The notes below the pieces were generated by a model. The model was not told the DNA's origin and made no database searches. It was given only the letters and a program-made list of their open reading frames with translations. The translations under genes were made by a program, and so were the position numbers. A stretch of DNA of 64,000 bases from Ancylobacter dichloromethanicus (GTDB taxonomy: Bacteria; Pseudomonadota; Alphaproteobacteria; Rhizobiales; Xanthobacteraceae), in assembly GCF_018390645.1 (NCBI RefSeq), contig NZ_JAHBGC010000017.1, forward strand, positions 1 through 64,000, in the 5' to 3' direction. The stretch's first letter is position 1; the number at the start of each line of letters is the position of its first letter. Shown piece after piece: positions 16,674 to 23,701 of this stretch.

Positions 16674-17333
16674 TTAGCGCGCGCCGCCCAGGCGCCACGG
16701 CCGCACCGAGCCGACCACCACGCCGACCACGGCCACCCGCTCGTTGTCGACCAGCAGCGGGCGCCGCAACGCGGCGTCACTGCTCGCCGCGACCAGGAAG
16801 GGCGGTTCGAACAGGCGGAACACCGTTTCCGCCGTGCCCCGGCGCAGATCATAGACCTGGGCGCAGACGGCATCGCCGGCGGCCGCCTGGGCGTTAAGGT
16901 CCACCATCACGATATCGCCCGGCAGGATGCCCTCGCCTTCCAGCGCCCGTGAGCGCAGGCGCCACGGCTCGACCGCGTTGCGGCCGGCGCGCATGGCCTC
17001 GACGATCTTCTCGATCTCCTCGCCGGCACCGTTGTCGTTGCTGAAGAGAACCCGGTCGCCCTCGCTGAAGCCGGGAATGGTGGCACCTGCCACGGCGATC
17101 TCGCCCGGGCCGGCCACGCCGAAGCGCGTCTTCACCTTGGCGATCGTCATCTGCGAGAGGGTGCCGGCATAGTCCGGCCAGAACAGCCGCGTGAGCGTCG
17201 TATCCGACAGGCCGGCTTCCTGGGCAATCTTGGACGGCTTCAGGCCGAGCGTCCGCTCGAGCGCCGCGATCCATTCCTTATGCACCTCTTGAAGCTGCCG
17301 CTTCGTTTCGGAGGTCTTGGCCGTCGCGCCCAT
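16674..17333 (-). CDS. Prophage repressor, HTH plus S24-like domain without catalytic dyad
   Basis: 219 residues. An N-terminal helix-turn-helix (LGLKPSKIAQEAGLSDTTLTRLFW) is followed by a LexA/CI-like C-terminal fold (GILPGDIVMVDLNAQAAAGDAV..ETVFRLFEPPFLVAAS..VAVVGVVVGSVRPWRL). Where self-cleaving members have Ser in GxSMxP and Lys in the VKRL strand, this protein has EGEGILPG and VFRLF, so RecA-stimulated autocleavage is unlikely. It is divergent from the Cro-like gene with a palindrome between them. AGGCGG precedes the ATG. Confidence 0.85.
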   Translation of the reverse strand: MGATAKTSETKRQLQEVHKEWIAALERTLGLKPSKIAQEAGLSDTTLTRLFWPDYAGTLSQMTIAKVKTRFGVAGPGEIAVAGATIPGFSEGDRVLFSNDNGAGEEIEKIVEAMRAGRNAVEPWRLRSRALEGEGILPGDIVMVDLNAQAAAGDAVCAQVYDLRRGTAETVFRLFEPPFLVAASSDAALRRPLLVDNERVAVVGVVVGSVRPWRLGGAR

Positions 17334-17441
17334 CGGTATCCGCCTGTGCGCTGCACAATTGCTGTCCGCAATATGCAGCGGGGCGTGATGGTGTGGGACG
17401 CTAAACATTGATGTTGACGGGCTGCCGCAAATCAGATCGTT

Positions 17442-17459
17442 ATCTGCAAAGTTGCAGAT
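17442..17459. promoter_or_regulatory. Perfect palindromic operator ATCTGCAA-AG-TTGCAGAT
   Basis: Eighteen bases, eight-base perfect arms, 18 bases before the Cro-like start and about 110 from the repressor start. The half-site TTGCAGAT recurs at 16306-16370, and a GCAATATGCAG variant lies near 17370. Likely the repressor/Cro operator. Confidence 0.75.
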
Positions 17460-17476
17460 TTTGAGCGGATGGGCAA

Positions 17477-17707
17477 ATGGAACCGACGGACATCGTCGCC
17501 CGCGCCAACAGGATCGGTCTGTCCCAGAAAGAACTGGCCGGACTGACAGGCCTCCATAAGACGACGGTCGAGCGCACGCTGAACGGCAAGACCGATCCGC
17601 GCCGCTCGACCCTGCGCAAGCTGGAGCATGCCCTGCTCGACCACGAGCGTGAACAGCTCGCCCGGCTCCGCCAGCTGCACCCTGAAGCGGGCGAGGCGGC
17701 CGAATGA
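17477..17707 (+). CDS. Cro-like HTH regulator
   Basis: 76 residues, almost entirely one XRE helix-turn-helix: DIVARANRIGLSQKELAGLTGLHKTTVERTLNGKTDPRRSTLRKLEHAL. It is the first gene of the early rightward operon, opposite the repressor, so it probably plays the Cro role of shutting off repressor synthesis. It overlaps the next gene as ATGA. Confidence 0.8.
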   Translation: MEPTDIVARANRIGLSQKELAGLTGLHKTTVERTLNGKTDPRRSTLRKLEHALLDHEREQLARLRQLHPEAGEAAE

Positions 17708-18276
17708 GCCTCATTGGCGCCCTTCCCCGCAAATCAAACTGCCGGCAGTTGTCAACCGTTAGTGCCATCGAGGCGCTTAGGCAGGCTGCGGGGCACAATA
17801 TGCAGGCCCTCTGCATCGCGGCAGGGGTCAGTGTCCGTGCCTATCGCGACATCGTCCGGGGCAAGGCTGAACCCCAGCCGCGCACCCTGATCAAACTCTC
17901 CCGTGCGCTCGACCGTCTTTCCTCCGGCGAGCCACCTTCACCGCCGCCCGCTTTGATCGCCGCTTTCTGGCGCGCGGCGGTGCTTGTCTTCTGCGCCGAG
18001 ACCGGCGCCGACGCGACGCTCGCGCTGGCACCGGACGACGGCACCTCGCGCCCCATGGACCCGGCCTGGATGCGGGCCGCCCGGGCGCGCCAGCTCGCCT
18101 ACTACCTCACCCATGTCGAACTGCAGGTTTCGCTCACCGCGCTGGCGGAGGCCTGCGGCACATCCAAACAGCGCGTCCACAAGGCCGCCAGCACCGTGGA
18201 AGACCGCCGCGACGATCCCGAGATCGACGCGCTGCTCTCCCGCGCCGCCGCGGCCGTGACTGGAATGCCCCGATGA
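17704..18276 (+). CDS. HTH protein with DnaA domain IV-like C-terminus
   Basis: 190 residues, apparently two domains. Residues about 20-72 form an XRE-type helix-turn-helix (LRQAAGHNMQALCIAAGVSVRAYRDIVRG). Residues about 125-185 (RARQLAYYLTHVELQVSLTALAEACGTSKQRVHKA.. then VEDRRDDPEIDALL) resemble the origin-binding domain IV of DnaA, whose helices read RxRxxAMYL, SLxEIG, DHTTVxHA and DPE. The DHTTV box is replaced by TSKQRV. A phage origin-binding or transcriptional role is inferred; no AAA+ domain is present. Confidence 0.65.
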   Translation: MSLIGALPRKSNCRQLSTVSAIEALRQAAGHNMQALCIAAGVSVRAYRDIVRGKAEPQPRTLIKLSRALDRLSSGEPPSPPPALIAAFWRAAVLVFCAETGADATLALAPDDGTSRPMDPAWMRAARARQLAYYLTHVELQVSLTALAEACGTSKQRVHKAASTVEDRRDDPEIDALLSRAAAAVTGMPR

Positions 18277-18587
18277 ACCCCAACCACTCCAATGTGCGCC
18301 CCATACGCGCTGACTATTGGGAACCCGAGCCCGTGCCCGGCCCCCGCCACCTGAAGCTCTCGCTGCCTGGCGCGCTGGCGCTGTTCGGCGGCGGGTGGAT
18401 GGCGGCGCTCGCCATCGCCTGCGCCGTTTCCGGCCGGCCGCTGCTGGCGCTGGCCAGCGTCGTCGTCGCCGGCCTGCTGCTGGGCATAGCCGCCCTCGAT
18501 GCCGCCGCCGAGCCGGCGCGCGGCTGGTATGTGCGCCAGCGCGGCAGCCTGTTCTTCCGCCGGAACGGGGGGCGGAGCCATGGGTGA
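18273..18587 (+). CDS. Small phage membrane protein
   Basis: 104 residues with two close hydrophobic helices (LSLPGALALFGGGWMAALAI and LLALASVVVAGLLLGIAALDA) and a basic C-terminus. No family recognised. It overlaps both neighbours by a few bases within the early operon. Function unknown. Confidence 0.6.
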   Translation: MNPNHSNVRPIRADYWEPEPVPGPRHLKLSLPGALALFGGGWMAALAIACAVSGRPLLALASVVVAGLLLGIAALDAAAEPARGWYVRQRGSLFFRRNGGRSHG

Positions 18588-19014
18588 GCCCTCTTTCCAG
18601 GTGCTGGGCGAAGTCGCCCGCGTCGACAAGGACCGCGCGGCGCCGTTCTTCCTGCTGACCTCGCTGGACGGCAACGAGGCTGTGCTGGCGCGGCGGGACG
18701 GCGATGCCTTCTTCCCCGTGACCGGGCCGGTGACGCTGGAATATCTCGACCGGCTGGCCACCAACGTTCTGGCCGGCAACCCGCGCGCAAACACCGCGCC
18801 GGAAGCGCTGAAGCAGCTGGCGCTCGGCTTCGCCTCCCTCGTCCTTCAGCTGCGCCGCGCCGGATGCGACGCGGCCAACCCGATGCCCGACGCCACGCCC
18901 CCGGCGCCGGGCGAGGCACCGCATGCGCCCGGCTGCACCCCGCACGCGCATGCGGTGCCGACCCAAGAGAGCGGCTTTCAGAGCGGCTTTACCTGCACGC
19001 CGTGTGGCGGCTGA
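18580..19014 (+). CDS. Hypothetical early phage protein
   Basis: 144 residues, no family recognised. The first half looks like a folded beta-rich domain (FQVLGEVARVDKDRAAPFFLLTS), followed by a helix ALKQLALGFASLVLQLRRAG and a Pro/His-rich tail with two cysteines at the end (TCTPCGG). GGAG just before the ATG at 18580 fixes the start, with an eight-base overlap upstream. Confidence 0.6.
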   Translation: MGEPSFQVLGEVARVDKDRAAPFFLLTSLDGNEAVLARRDGDAFFPVTGPVTLEYLDRLATNVLAGNPRANTAPEALKQLALGFASLVLQLRRAGCDAANPMPDATPPAPGEAPHAPGCTPHAHAVPTQESGFQSGFTCTPCGG

Positions 19015-19029
19015 ACCGGAGGAACGAAC

Positions 19030-19542
19030 ATGGTGAAGACCACGCGATTGAACGTTGCGCCGGTGATGCGCCTCAAGAGCGACGACGCCAAGGACAAGCG
19101 GATCATCGAGCTGGAGACGGCGCTGGGCGAGCAGCGGAACAAGGTGAGCGAACTCGTCACGAAGATGGCCGAGGCGCAAGACGGCTACGAGCAGCGTTTC
19201 CAGGAGTTTGAGATCCAGATCGGCCGGACCAACATGGCGCGCGACAAGGCCCAGGACGCAGCTTTCAAGGCAGAAAAGGCCGAAGCGGAAGCGCGCGGCC
19301 AATTCGCCGACCTGAAGCGCCGTCTGCACGAGGCCGAGCTGGCCAATGCCCGGCTCAAAGGCTACCTCGACCGGGTGGTGGAAGACGACACGGCGCGCGA
19401 GGAGCCGCGTGTCATCACCGAGCAGCGCATGATGCCGCGCCGGCCGCCGCCCCTGCAGCGCGGTGAGTTTGACACCGTCGACAGCCGCTCGATGTGCGCA
19501 ACCGACGGCTATGGCCGCCCGAAGCACTGGACGGGGTATTGA
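19030..19542 (+). CDS. Coiled-coil phage protein
   Basis: 170 residues. From about residue 18 to 120 it is a long charged helix with heptad-like spacing (IIELETALGEQRNKVSELVTKM..AEAEARGQFADLKRRLHEAELANARLKGYLDRV), followed by a basic Pro-rich tail. No enzyme motif is seen. GGAGG lies upstream of the ATG. Probably a scaffold or adaptor; partner unknown. Confidence 0.65.
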   Translation: MVKTTRLNVAPVMRLKSDDAKDKRIIELETALGEQRNKVSELVTKMAEAQDGYEQRFQEFEIQIGRTNMARDKAQDAAFKAEKAEAEARGQFADLKRRLHEAELANARLKGYLDRVVEDDTAREEPRVITEQRMMPRRPPPLQRGEFDTVDSRSMCATDGYGRPKHWTGY

Positions 19543-19545
19543 GCC

Positions 19546-20403
19546 ATGCGCGCCATCGACCCCACCCCCTACCTCAGGGCTTTTTGGGCCGACTTCGCCG
19601 GCGCCGATCACGGCCTCGGCGCGGCGCCCATGCTGCAATGGATCGAGATCGCGCAGCTGCGCGTCGACCCCTCCTACCAGCGCGATATCACGGCCGAGGG
19701 TCAGCGCTCGCTGTTCGCGATCGCGCGCGGCTTCGACTGGCGCAAGTTCGCGCCCGTGGTGGTGGCGCCGATCGAGGGCGGGCTCTACGCCGTGATCGAC
19801 GGCCAGCACCGCGCCACGGCGGCGGCGCTGCGCAAGATCGAGAGCGTGCCGTGCCAGGTGGTGATCGCCGACAATGCCGAGCAGGCCTCGGCCTTCGCCG
19901 CCATCAACGGGCAGGTGACGCGGCTGCATTCCATGGCGATCTATCACGCCCGGGTGAAGGCCGGCGAGAAGGCGGCCGTGGTGTGTGACGAGGTGTGCCG
20001 CGCCGCCGAAGTGACGGTGCTGCGCTATCCCGTGCAGGCCTCGCGGATGGAGCGGGGCCAGACCATCGCGCCGAACGTCATCCTCAACGCCATCGCCCGG
20101 CATGGGCGGGAGGTGGTGCAGGCGGCGCTTTCCTGCGTGACGCTCACCGGCGCCGGCAACCCGGGCATGCTGGGCAAACCTGTCATCGAGGCGCTGTGCA
20201 CGGTGCTGGCCGCCGCGCCGGAATGGCGCAAGGCGGGCGGCGAGCTGCTCGATGCCATGGACGATTTCGACTTCAAGACCGAGCTGACCGAGGCGCGGAT
20301 CGCCCACCATAGGGGGGGGCAGCCTCTGAACGGCGAGCTGTGCGCCCGCCTCACCCATTTTCTGCAGCAGCGCCTGCCGCTGCCGGCACAGGCGGCGGAG
20401 TGA
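19546..20403 (+). CDS. ParB/Srx-like N-terminal domain protein
   Basis: 285 residues. LQWIEIAQLRVDPSYQRDI..FDWRKFAPVVVAPIEGGLYAVIDGQHRATAA is the ParB/sulfiredoxin-like nucleotide-binding fold with its GQHR motif (IDGQHRATAA). The C-terminal half (about 130-280) is helical, without an obvious ParB DNA-binding helix-turn-helix. Phage proteins of this kind are common next to replication genes; roles in DNA maintenance or transcription control are proposed but not proven. Four bases follow the preceding gene. Confidence 0.78.
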   Translation: MRAIDPTPYLRAFWADFAGADHGLGAAPMLQWIEIAQLRVDPSYQRDITAEGQRSLFAIARGFDWRKFAPVVVAPIEGGLYAVIDGQHRATAAALRKIESVPCQVVIADNAEQASAFAAINGQVTRLHSMAIYHARVKAGEKAAVVCDEVCRAAEVTVLRYPVQASRMERGQTIAPNVILNAIARHGREVVQAALSCVTLTGAGNPGMLGKPVIEALCTVLAAAPEWRKAGGELLDAMDDFDFKTELTEARIAHHRGGQPLNGELCARLTHFLQQRLPLPAQAAE

Positions 20404-20406
20404 CCC

Positions 20407-20736
20407 ATGGGTGACGCAAAACGCAGGAAGCTCTCCCGCGATGCCCGGCCGGAGGAGATATTCCCCGGCGGGCATGGCCCGGTGCAGACGCGGTGCGTCG
20501 AGGTGATGAAGCTCACGCTCGACGCGCTGCGCGAGGCGCTGCCGGGCTACGACTTCACGCTGTTCGCGGCCGAGCGGGAGGAATTGGCCGGCGCCGGCCG
20601 CGAGCCGCGCTTCAACTACATGTCGACCGCCGAGCGTGCCGACATGGTCGCTGTGCTCGCCGCCTTCGTGCTGAAGAACCGGGACATGCTCGCGGTCGAC
20701 GAGGCGATGGCGCGCAAGCCGGAGGGCTCGGCATGA
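20407..20736 (+). CDS. Hypothetical phage protein
   Basis: 109 residues, beginning MGDAKRRKLSRDARPEEIFP with a PGYDFTLFAAEREELAGAGREPRFNYMSTAERADMVAVLAAF core. Similar small proteins occur in alphaproteobacterial phage replication clusters, but I know no function. It overlaps the next gene as ATGA. Confidence 0.6.
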   Translation: MGDAKRRKLSRDARPEEIFPGGHGPVQTRCVEVMKLTLDALREALPGYDFTLFAAEREELAGAGREPRFNYMSTAERADMVAVLAAFVLKNRDMLAVDEAMARKPEGSA

Positions 20737-21320
20737 GCACGCTCACCGACGAGGAGCGCGCCGAAAGGCGCGCGCATTCGCGCAGGGCCACCGAACGCGC
20801 GCGCGCCATCGTCAAGCCCGGCGACATGCTGACCTTCACGCGTTGCGGCGGGCACAGCCGAGGCCGCTTCACCGGTTGGGATGGCTGGTGGATGTGCTCG
20901 CCCACCCGTAGCGACATCTCGGCCCTTTGCGTCTTCAAACTGAACGGCGCGTGGGTGACGTTCGCGGACGAAGGCCACTGGGACCCGCACCTTGGCGACC
21001 CGCGCCGCGACCTCGATGTGATGTCCTTCGATCCCTTTTTCCCGGACGAAACGGACACCACACTGCTGTCCGACACCATGGGCCTCGCGTCGAAATGGCA
21101 CGACTGCGCCATTTGCGGCGGTCGGATTTGGGGCGGCGAGCGCATCCGGCGTCGCGTCGAACGCATCAACGAGGGTCGGCCCCGGGTGATGACGTTCCGC
21201 TTTTGCCCGCTCTGTTGCCAGGCAATGGCGGCGAGCTGGACCGATGACGGCAAGGCTATCACGGAGAGAACCGCACTCGGCGTGAAGCGATCTCAAACCG
21301 TAGCGGAGGGCTCGGCATGA
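20733..21320 (+). CDS. Hypothetical phage protein with zinc-ribbon-like cysteines
   Basis: 195 residues. Two CxxC-type pairs, DCAICGG and FCPLCCQ, about 45 residues apart, could bind one zinc ion. The N-terminal half has PGDMLTFTRCGGHSRGRFTGWDGWWMC, suggesting a small barrel. No named family. ATG at 20733 overlaps the upstream stop. Confidence 0.6.
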   Translation: MSTLTDEERAERRAHSRRATERARAIVKPGDMLTFTRCGGHSRGRFTGWDGWWMCSPTRSDISALCVFKLNGAWVTFADEGHWDPHLGDPRRDLDVMSFDPFFPDETDTTLLSDTMGLASKWHDCAICGGRIWGGERIRRRVERINEGRPRVMTFRFCPLCCQAMAASWTDDGKAITERTALGVKRSQTVAEGSA

Positions 21321-21556
21321 GCACCTTCCGCCGCCGTCGCCAGCCGGAGCCGCCGCCGGCCGTGATCTACCGCGAAGACTATGTCGCCTATGTGCTCTGC
21401 CGGGCCGTGAACGGCGGCTACTGCCCCTGTCAGGTCGGAAAGCTGCGGGCCTGCGGAACGATGGAAATCGCGGCCGTGCAGGTGCTGAACCAGCTGGAGC
21501 GCATCGGCGATGTGCCGCGCAACCCCAAGGGCGCCAGCGGGGAGGGCTTCCTATGA
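21317..21556 (+). CDS. Small hypothetical phage protein
   Basis: 79 residues with a basic start (MSTFRRRRQPEPPP) and a cysteine cluster C-x8-CPC in its middle, perhaps metal-binding. ATGA overlaps at both ends support translation. Function unknown. Confidence 0.55.
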   Translation: MSTFRRRRQPEPPPAVIYREDYVAYVLCRAVNGGYCPCQVGKLRACGTMEIAAVQVLNQLERIGDVPRNPKGASGEGFL

Positions 21557-21741
21557 TCCGGCGCCTCTCCCCAGCCGAGCTAAACGCGCGCGTCAAGCAG
21601 CTTCGTCAGGAGGCGTCGATCGAGTTTTTCGTGGCGAGCCTTCCCTCGCCGCCCCCCTGCGGGCCGATGCCGGACTGGTGGCCGGCGATGTGGCGCACCG
21701 CCATGCTGGATGCTTTTGCCGCGAGGAGGGTGCCGTCATGA
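21553..21741 (+). CDS. Small hypothetical phage protein
   Basis: 62 residues. The helical start MIRRLSPAELNARVKQLRQEASIEFF is followed by a Pro/Trp-rich end (MPDWWPAMWRTAML). It overlaps both neighbours as ATGA, which is the main support. Function unknown. Confidence 0.55.
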   Translation: MIRRLSPAELNARVKQLRQEASIEFFVASLPSPPPCGPMPDWWPAMWRTAMLDAFAARRVPS

Positions 21742-22874
21742 TCCAGCGCCGCGAAACCGAGGAGCTGAAAGCCCTCGCGCAGGACAATCTGCGCACCATT
21801 CTCGACCAGCTGGCGCCCGGCGGGCGCTTTCAGGGCGGCTCCAAGCCCAGCTATCTCGTCTCCAACCCGATGCGGAACGACCGCAACCCCTCGCTCTGCA
21901 TCTGGACGCGCGGCACCGCCGCCGGCGGCTTTGTTGACTGGGCCGAGCGCGACGTGATCAAGGGCGATATTTTCGGCCTGGTGGCCTATCTCAACGGCAA
22001 GCCGATCAAGGATTTCGGCTTCGCCGCCGGCTGGCTGCGCGACATGCTCGGCATCGAGCACATGACCGCCGAGGACCGCCGGGCGGCGAAGGAGGCCCGC
22101 GACCAGCGCCGGCGCGAGAACGCCGAGGCGGAGGAGCGCAAGCGCCGGCACGGCGCGCAGCGGGCCTATGACAAGTGGCGATACGGCCGCATGGTGATGC
22201 CGGGCTCCACCGCCTATCGCTACCTCGAGGCGCGCGGCGTGCCGCTGGCCGAGGTGCAGCATTATTCCGGCGAGCTGCGCTATCTCCCCGCCGAAGAATA
22301 CTGGATGGCGGCGGAGTGGGGCGAGCGCACCGAGAGCGGCCGTATCCAGCGCTACAAGGTACGCCCGGGCCCCAAATTCCCCTGCATAATCACGCCGCTG
22401 CGCGATGCCAAGGGCACCCTGCGCTCGCTGCACTACACCTTTCTCGCGCCCGATGGCTCCGGCAAGGCGGACGTTGAAAAGCCCAAGCTCATCTGGCCCG
22501 AGCAGCTGGGCCTTTCCATGTGGATCGGGCACGGCCCCACCGGGCTGGACCCCTGCCAGGCCGACGCCACCGATGGCGTGACCGGCCCGCTATGCCTGAC
22601 CGAAGGGCTGGAAGATGGGCTTTCCGCCGCCCTGGCGGTGCCGGAGCTGCGCGTGTGGGGCGCGATTTCGCTCGGCAATCTGGCGCACCAGCCGGTCGAT
22701 CGGCCGTGCGTCTCCGAGATCTACGTCGCCGCTCAAAATGATTGGGGCAAGGCCGAGGCGCTGGCGCATCTGCAGCGGGCGGAAACCGCCCTGGCGCGCG
22801 CCGGCAAGCCGATGACCCGCCTGCCGGCCTTCACCGGCAAGGATTTGAACGACACCCTCACAGGAAAGGACTGA
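21738..22874 (+). CDS. Phage primase with toprim domain
   Basis: 378 residues. The N-terminal region (about 30-100) resembles the CHC2-like primase module (GSKPSYLVSNPMRNDRNPSLCIW..GGFVDWA), the middle is a charged helical linker, and the C-terminal toprim core reads PLCLTEGLEDGLSAALAV..VWGAISLGNL followed by YVAAQNDWGKAEAL and a TGKDLNDTL ending. It probably makes RNA primers for phage DNA replication together with the ATPase at 23702. AGGAGGG precedes the ATG at 21738. Confidence 0.82.
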   Translation: MIQRRETEELKALAQDNLRTILDQLAPGGRFQGGSKPSYLVSNPMRNDRNPSLCIWTRGTAAGGFVDWAERDVIKGDIFGLVAYLNGKPIKDFGFAAGWLRDMLGIEHMTAEDRRAAKEARDQRRRENAEAEERKRRHGAQRAYDKWRYGRMVMPGSTAYRYLEARGVPLAEVQHYSGELRYLPAEEYWMAAEWGERTESGRIQRYKVRPGPKFPCIITPLRDAKGTLRSLHYTFLAPDGSGKADVEKPKLIWPEQLGLSMWIGHGPTGLDPCQADATDGVTGPLCLTEGLEDGLSAALAVPELRVWGAISLGNLAHQPVDRPCVSEIYVAAQNDWGKAEALAHLQRAETALARAGKPMTRLPAFTGKDLNDTLTGKD

Positions 22875-22877
22875 GCG

Positions 22878-23645
22878 ATGAACGAAAAGAAGCCGGCCGC
22901 CGAGACTGCGGAGAACGACGGCGCCACCTATGTGCGGCCGAAGACTGTGGCCGAGGCCATCGAGCACATGCGGGCCGATGGAGACGCCGACGCCGAGGGA
23001 ACAGCTCGTCTCAACTACCCCGAACTGTTCGAGGCAGCGGACATCAAGGCCGCGATCGCCGCTGCTCGCACCACGTTGCTCGCCTGGGACGAACTGGCGC
23101 CCTTCTCGGTGCAAGGAACGGTCGAGCTGGTGGCCATGGTGTTGGAAAGTGCCGAGGCGGCGTACATCTTGAAGACAGAGCCCGGCCAGCAAAACGTGCC
23201 CGTCGATTTCGGAGTGTTTTGCATGGCGAGTTCGCCCGTCTACGACGATGTCATCCGCTACGCGATCGAGCGCCGGCCGGCGGCGGAAGTGCTGTTCAAC
23301 AAGATGAAGGAACTCGGCCACGTTGCCGGTCTATGGGACGCGCTGACGCCCGTGGACCGCGCCAGCTTCGAGCTGGCGGCCCGCATCATCCCCGCCGTGG
23401 CTGACGTGGCCGAGGTGATGAATGCCGAGATGGTCCGCCGCTTCCCGCCGCCGGCGCCAATGATGGCGACGCGCGAGGTGGACCTGGAAGACACCATCTT
23501 GGAGCGTGTCGACGGGATCGACGACATCGACCCGCAGATGGCGGCCGCCCGCGCGCAGGCCGACCAGGCCGCCGCCGAGCGCGAGGCCGAGAAGGCCAAA
23601 AAGGCAACGGCCAAGGCGAAAAAGCGCTCGATCGCCGACGCCTGA
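22878..23645 (+). CDS. Hypothetical phage protein of the replication cluster
   Basis: 255 residues with no family recognised. A helical middle (YPELFEAADIKAAIAAARTTLLAWDELAPFS) and a C-terminal Lys/Ala/Glu-rich helix (DQAAAEREAEKAKKATAKAKK). It lies between primase and helicase genes, three bases after the former, so a replication accessory role is plausible. Confidence 0.6.
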   Translation: MNEKKPAAETAENDGATYVRPKTVAEAIEHMRADGDADAEGTARLNYPELFEAADIKAAIAAARTTLLAWDELAPFSVQGTVELVAMVLESAEAAYILKTEPGQQNVPVDFGVFCMASSPVYDDVIRYAIERRPAAEVLFNKMKELGHVAGLWDALTPVDRASFELAARIIPAVADVAEVMNAEMVRRFPPPAPMMATREVDLEDTILERVDGIDDIDPQMAAARAQADQAAAEREAEKAKKATAKAKKRSIADA

Positions 23646-23701
23646 CCGCCTCCCGGGCGCCCGGGCGGCGCCCGCCTCTTTGTGCATATCCCGAGGCCTG
23701 A

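Noticed and set aside
17938..20475. 845-codon minus-strand open frame in the early phage operon
   Set aside because: Runs against a chain of overlapping plus-strand genes with ribosome binding sites; composition is that of a shadow.
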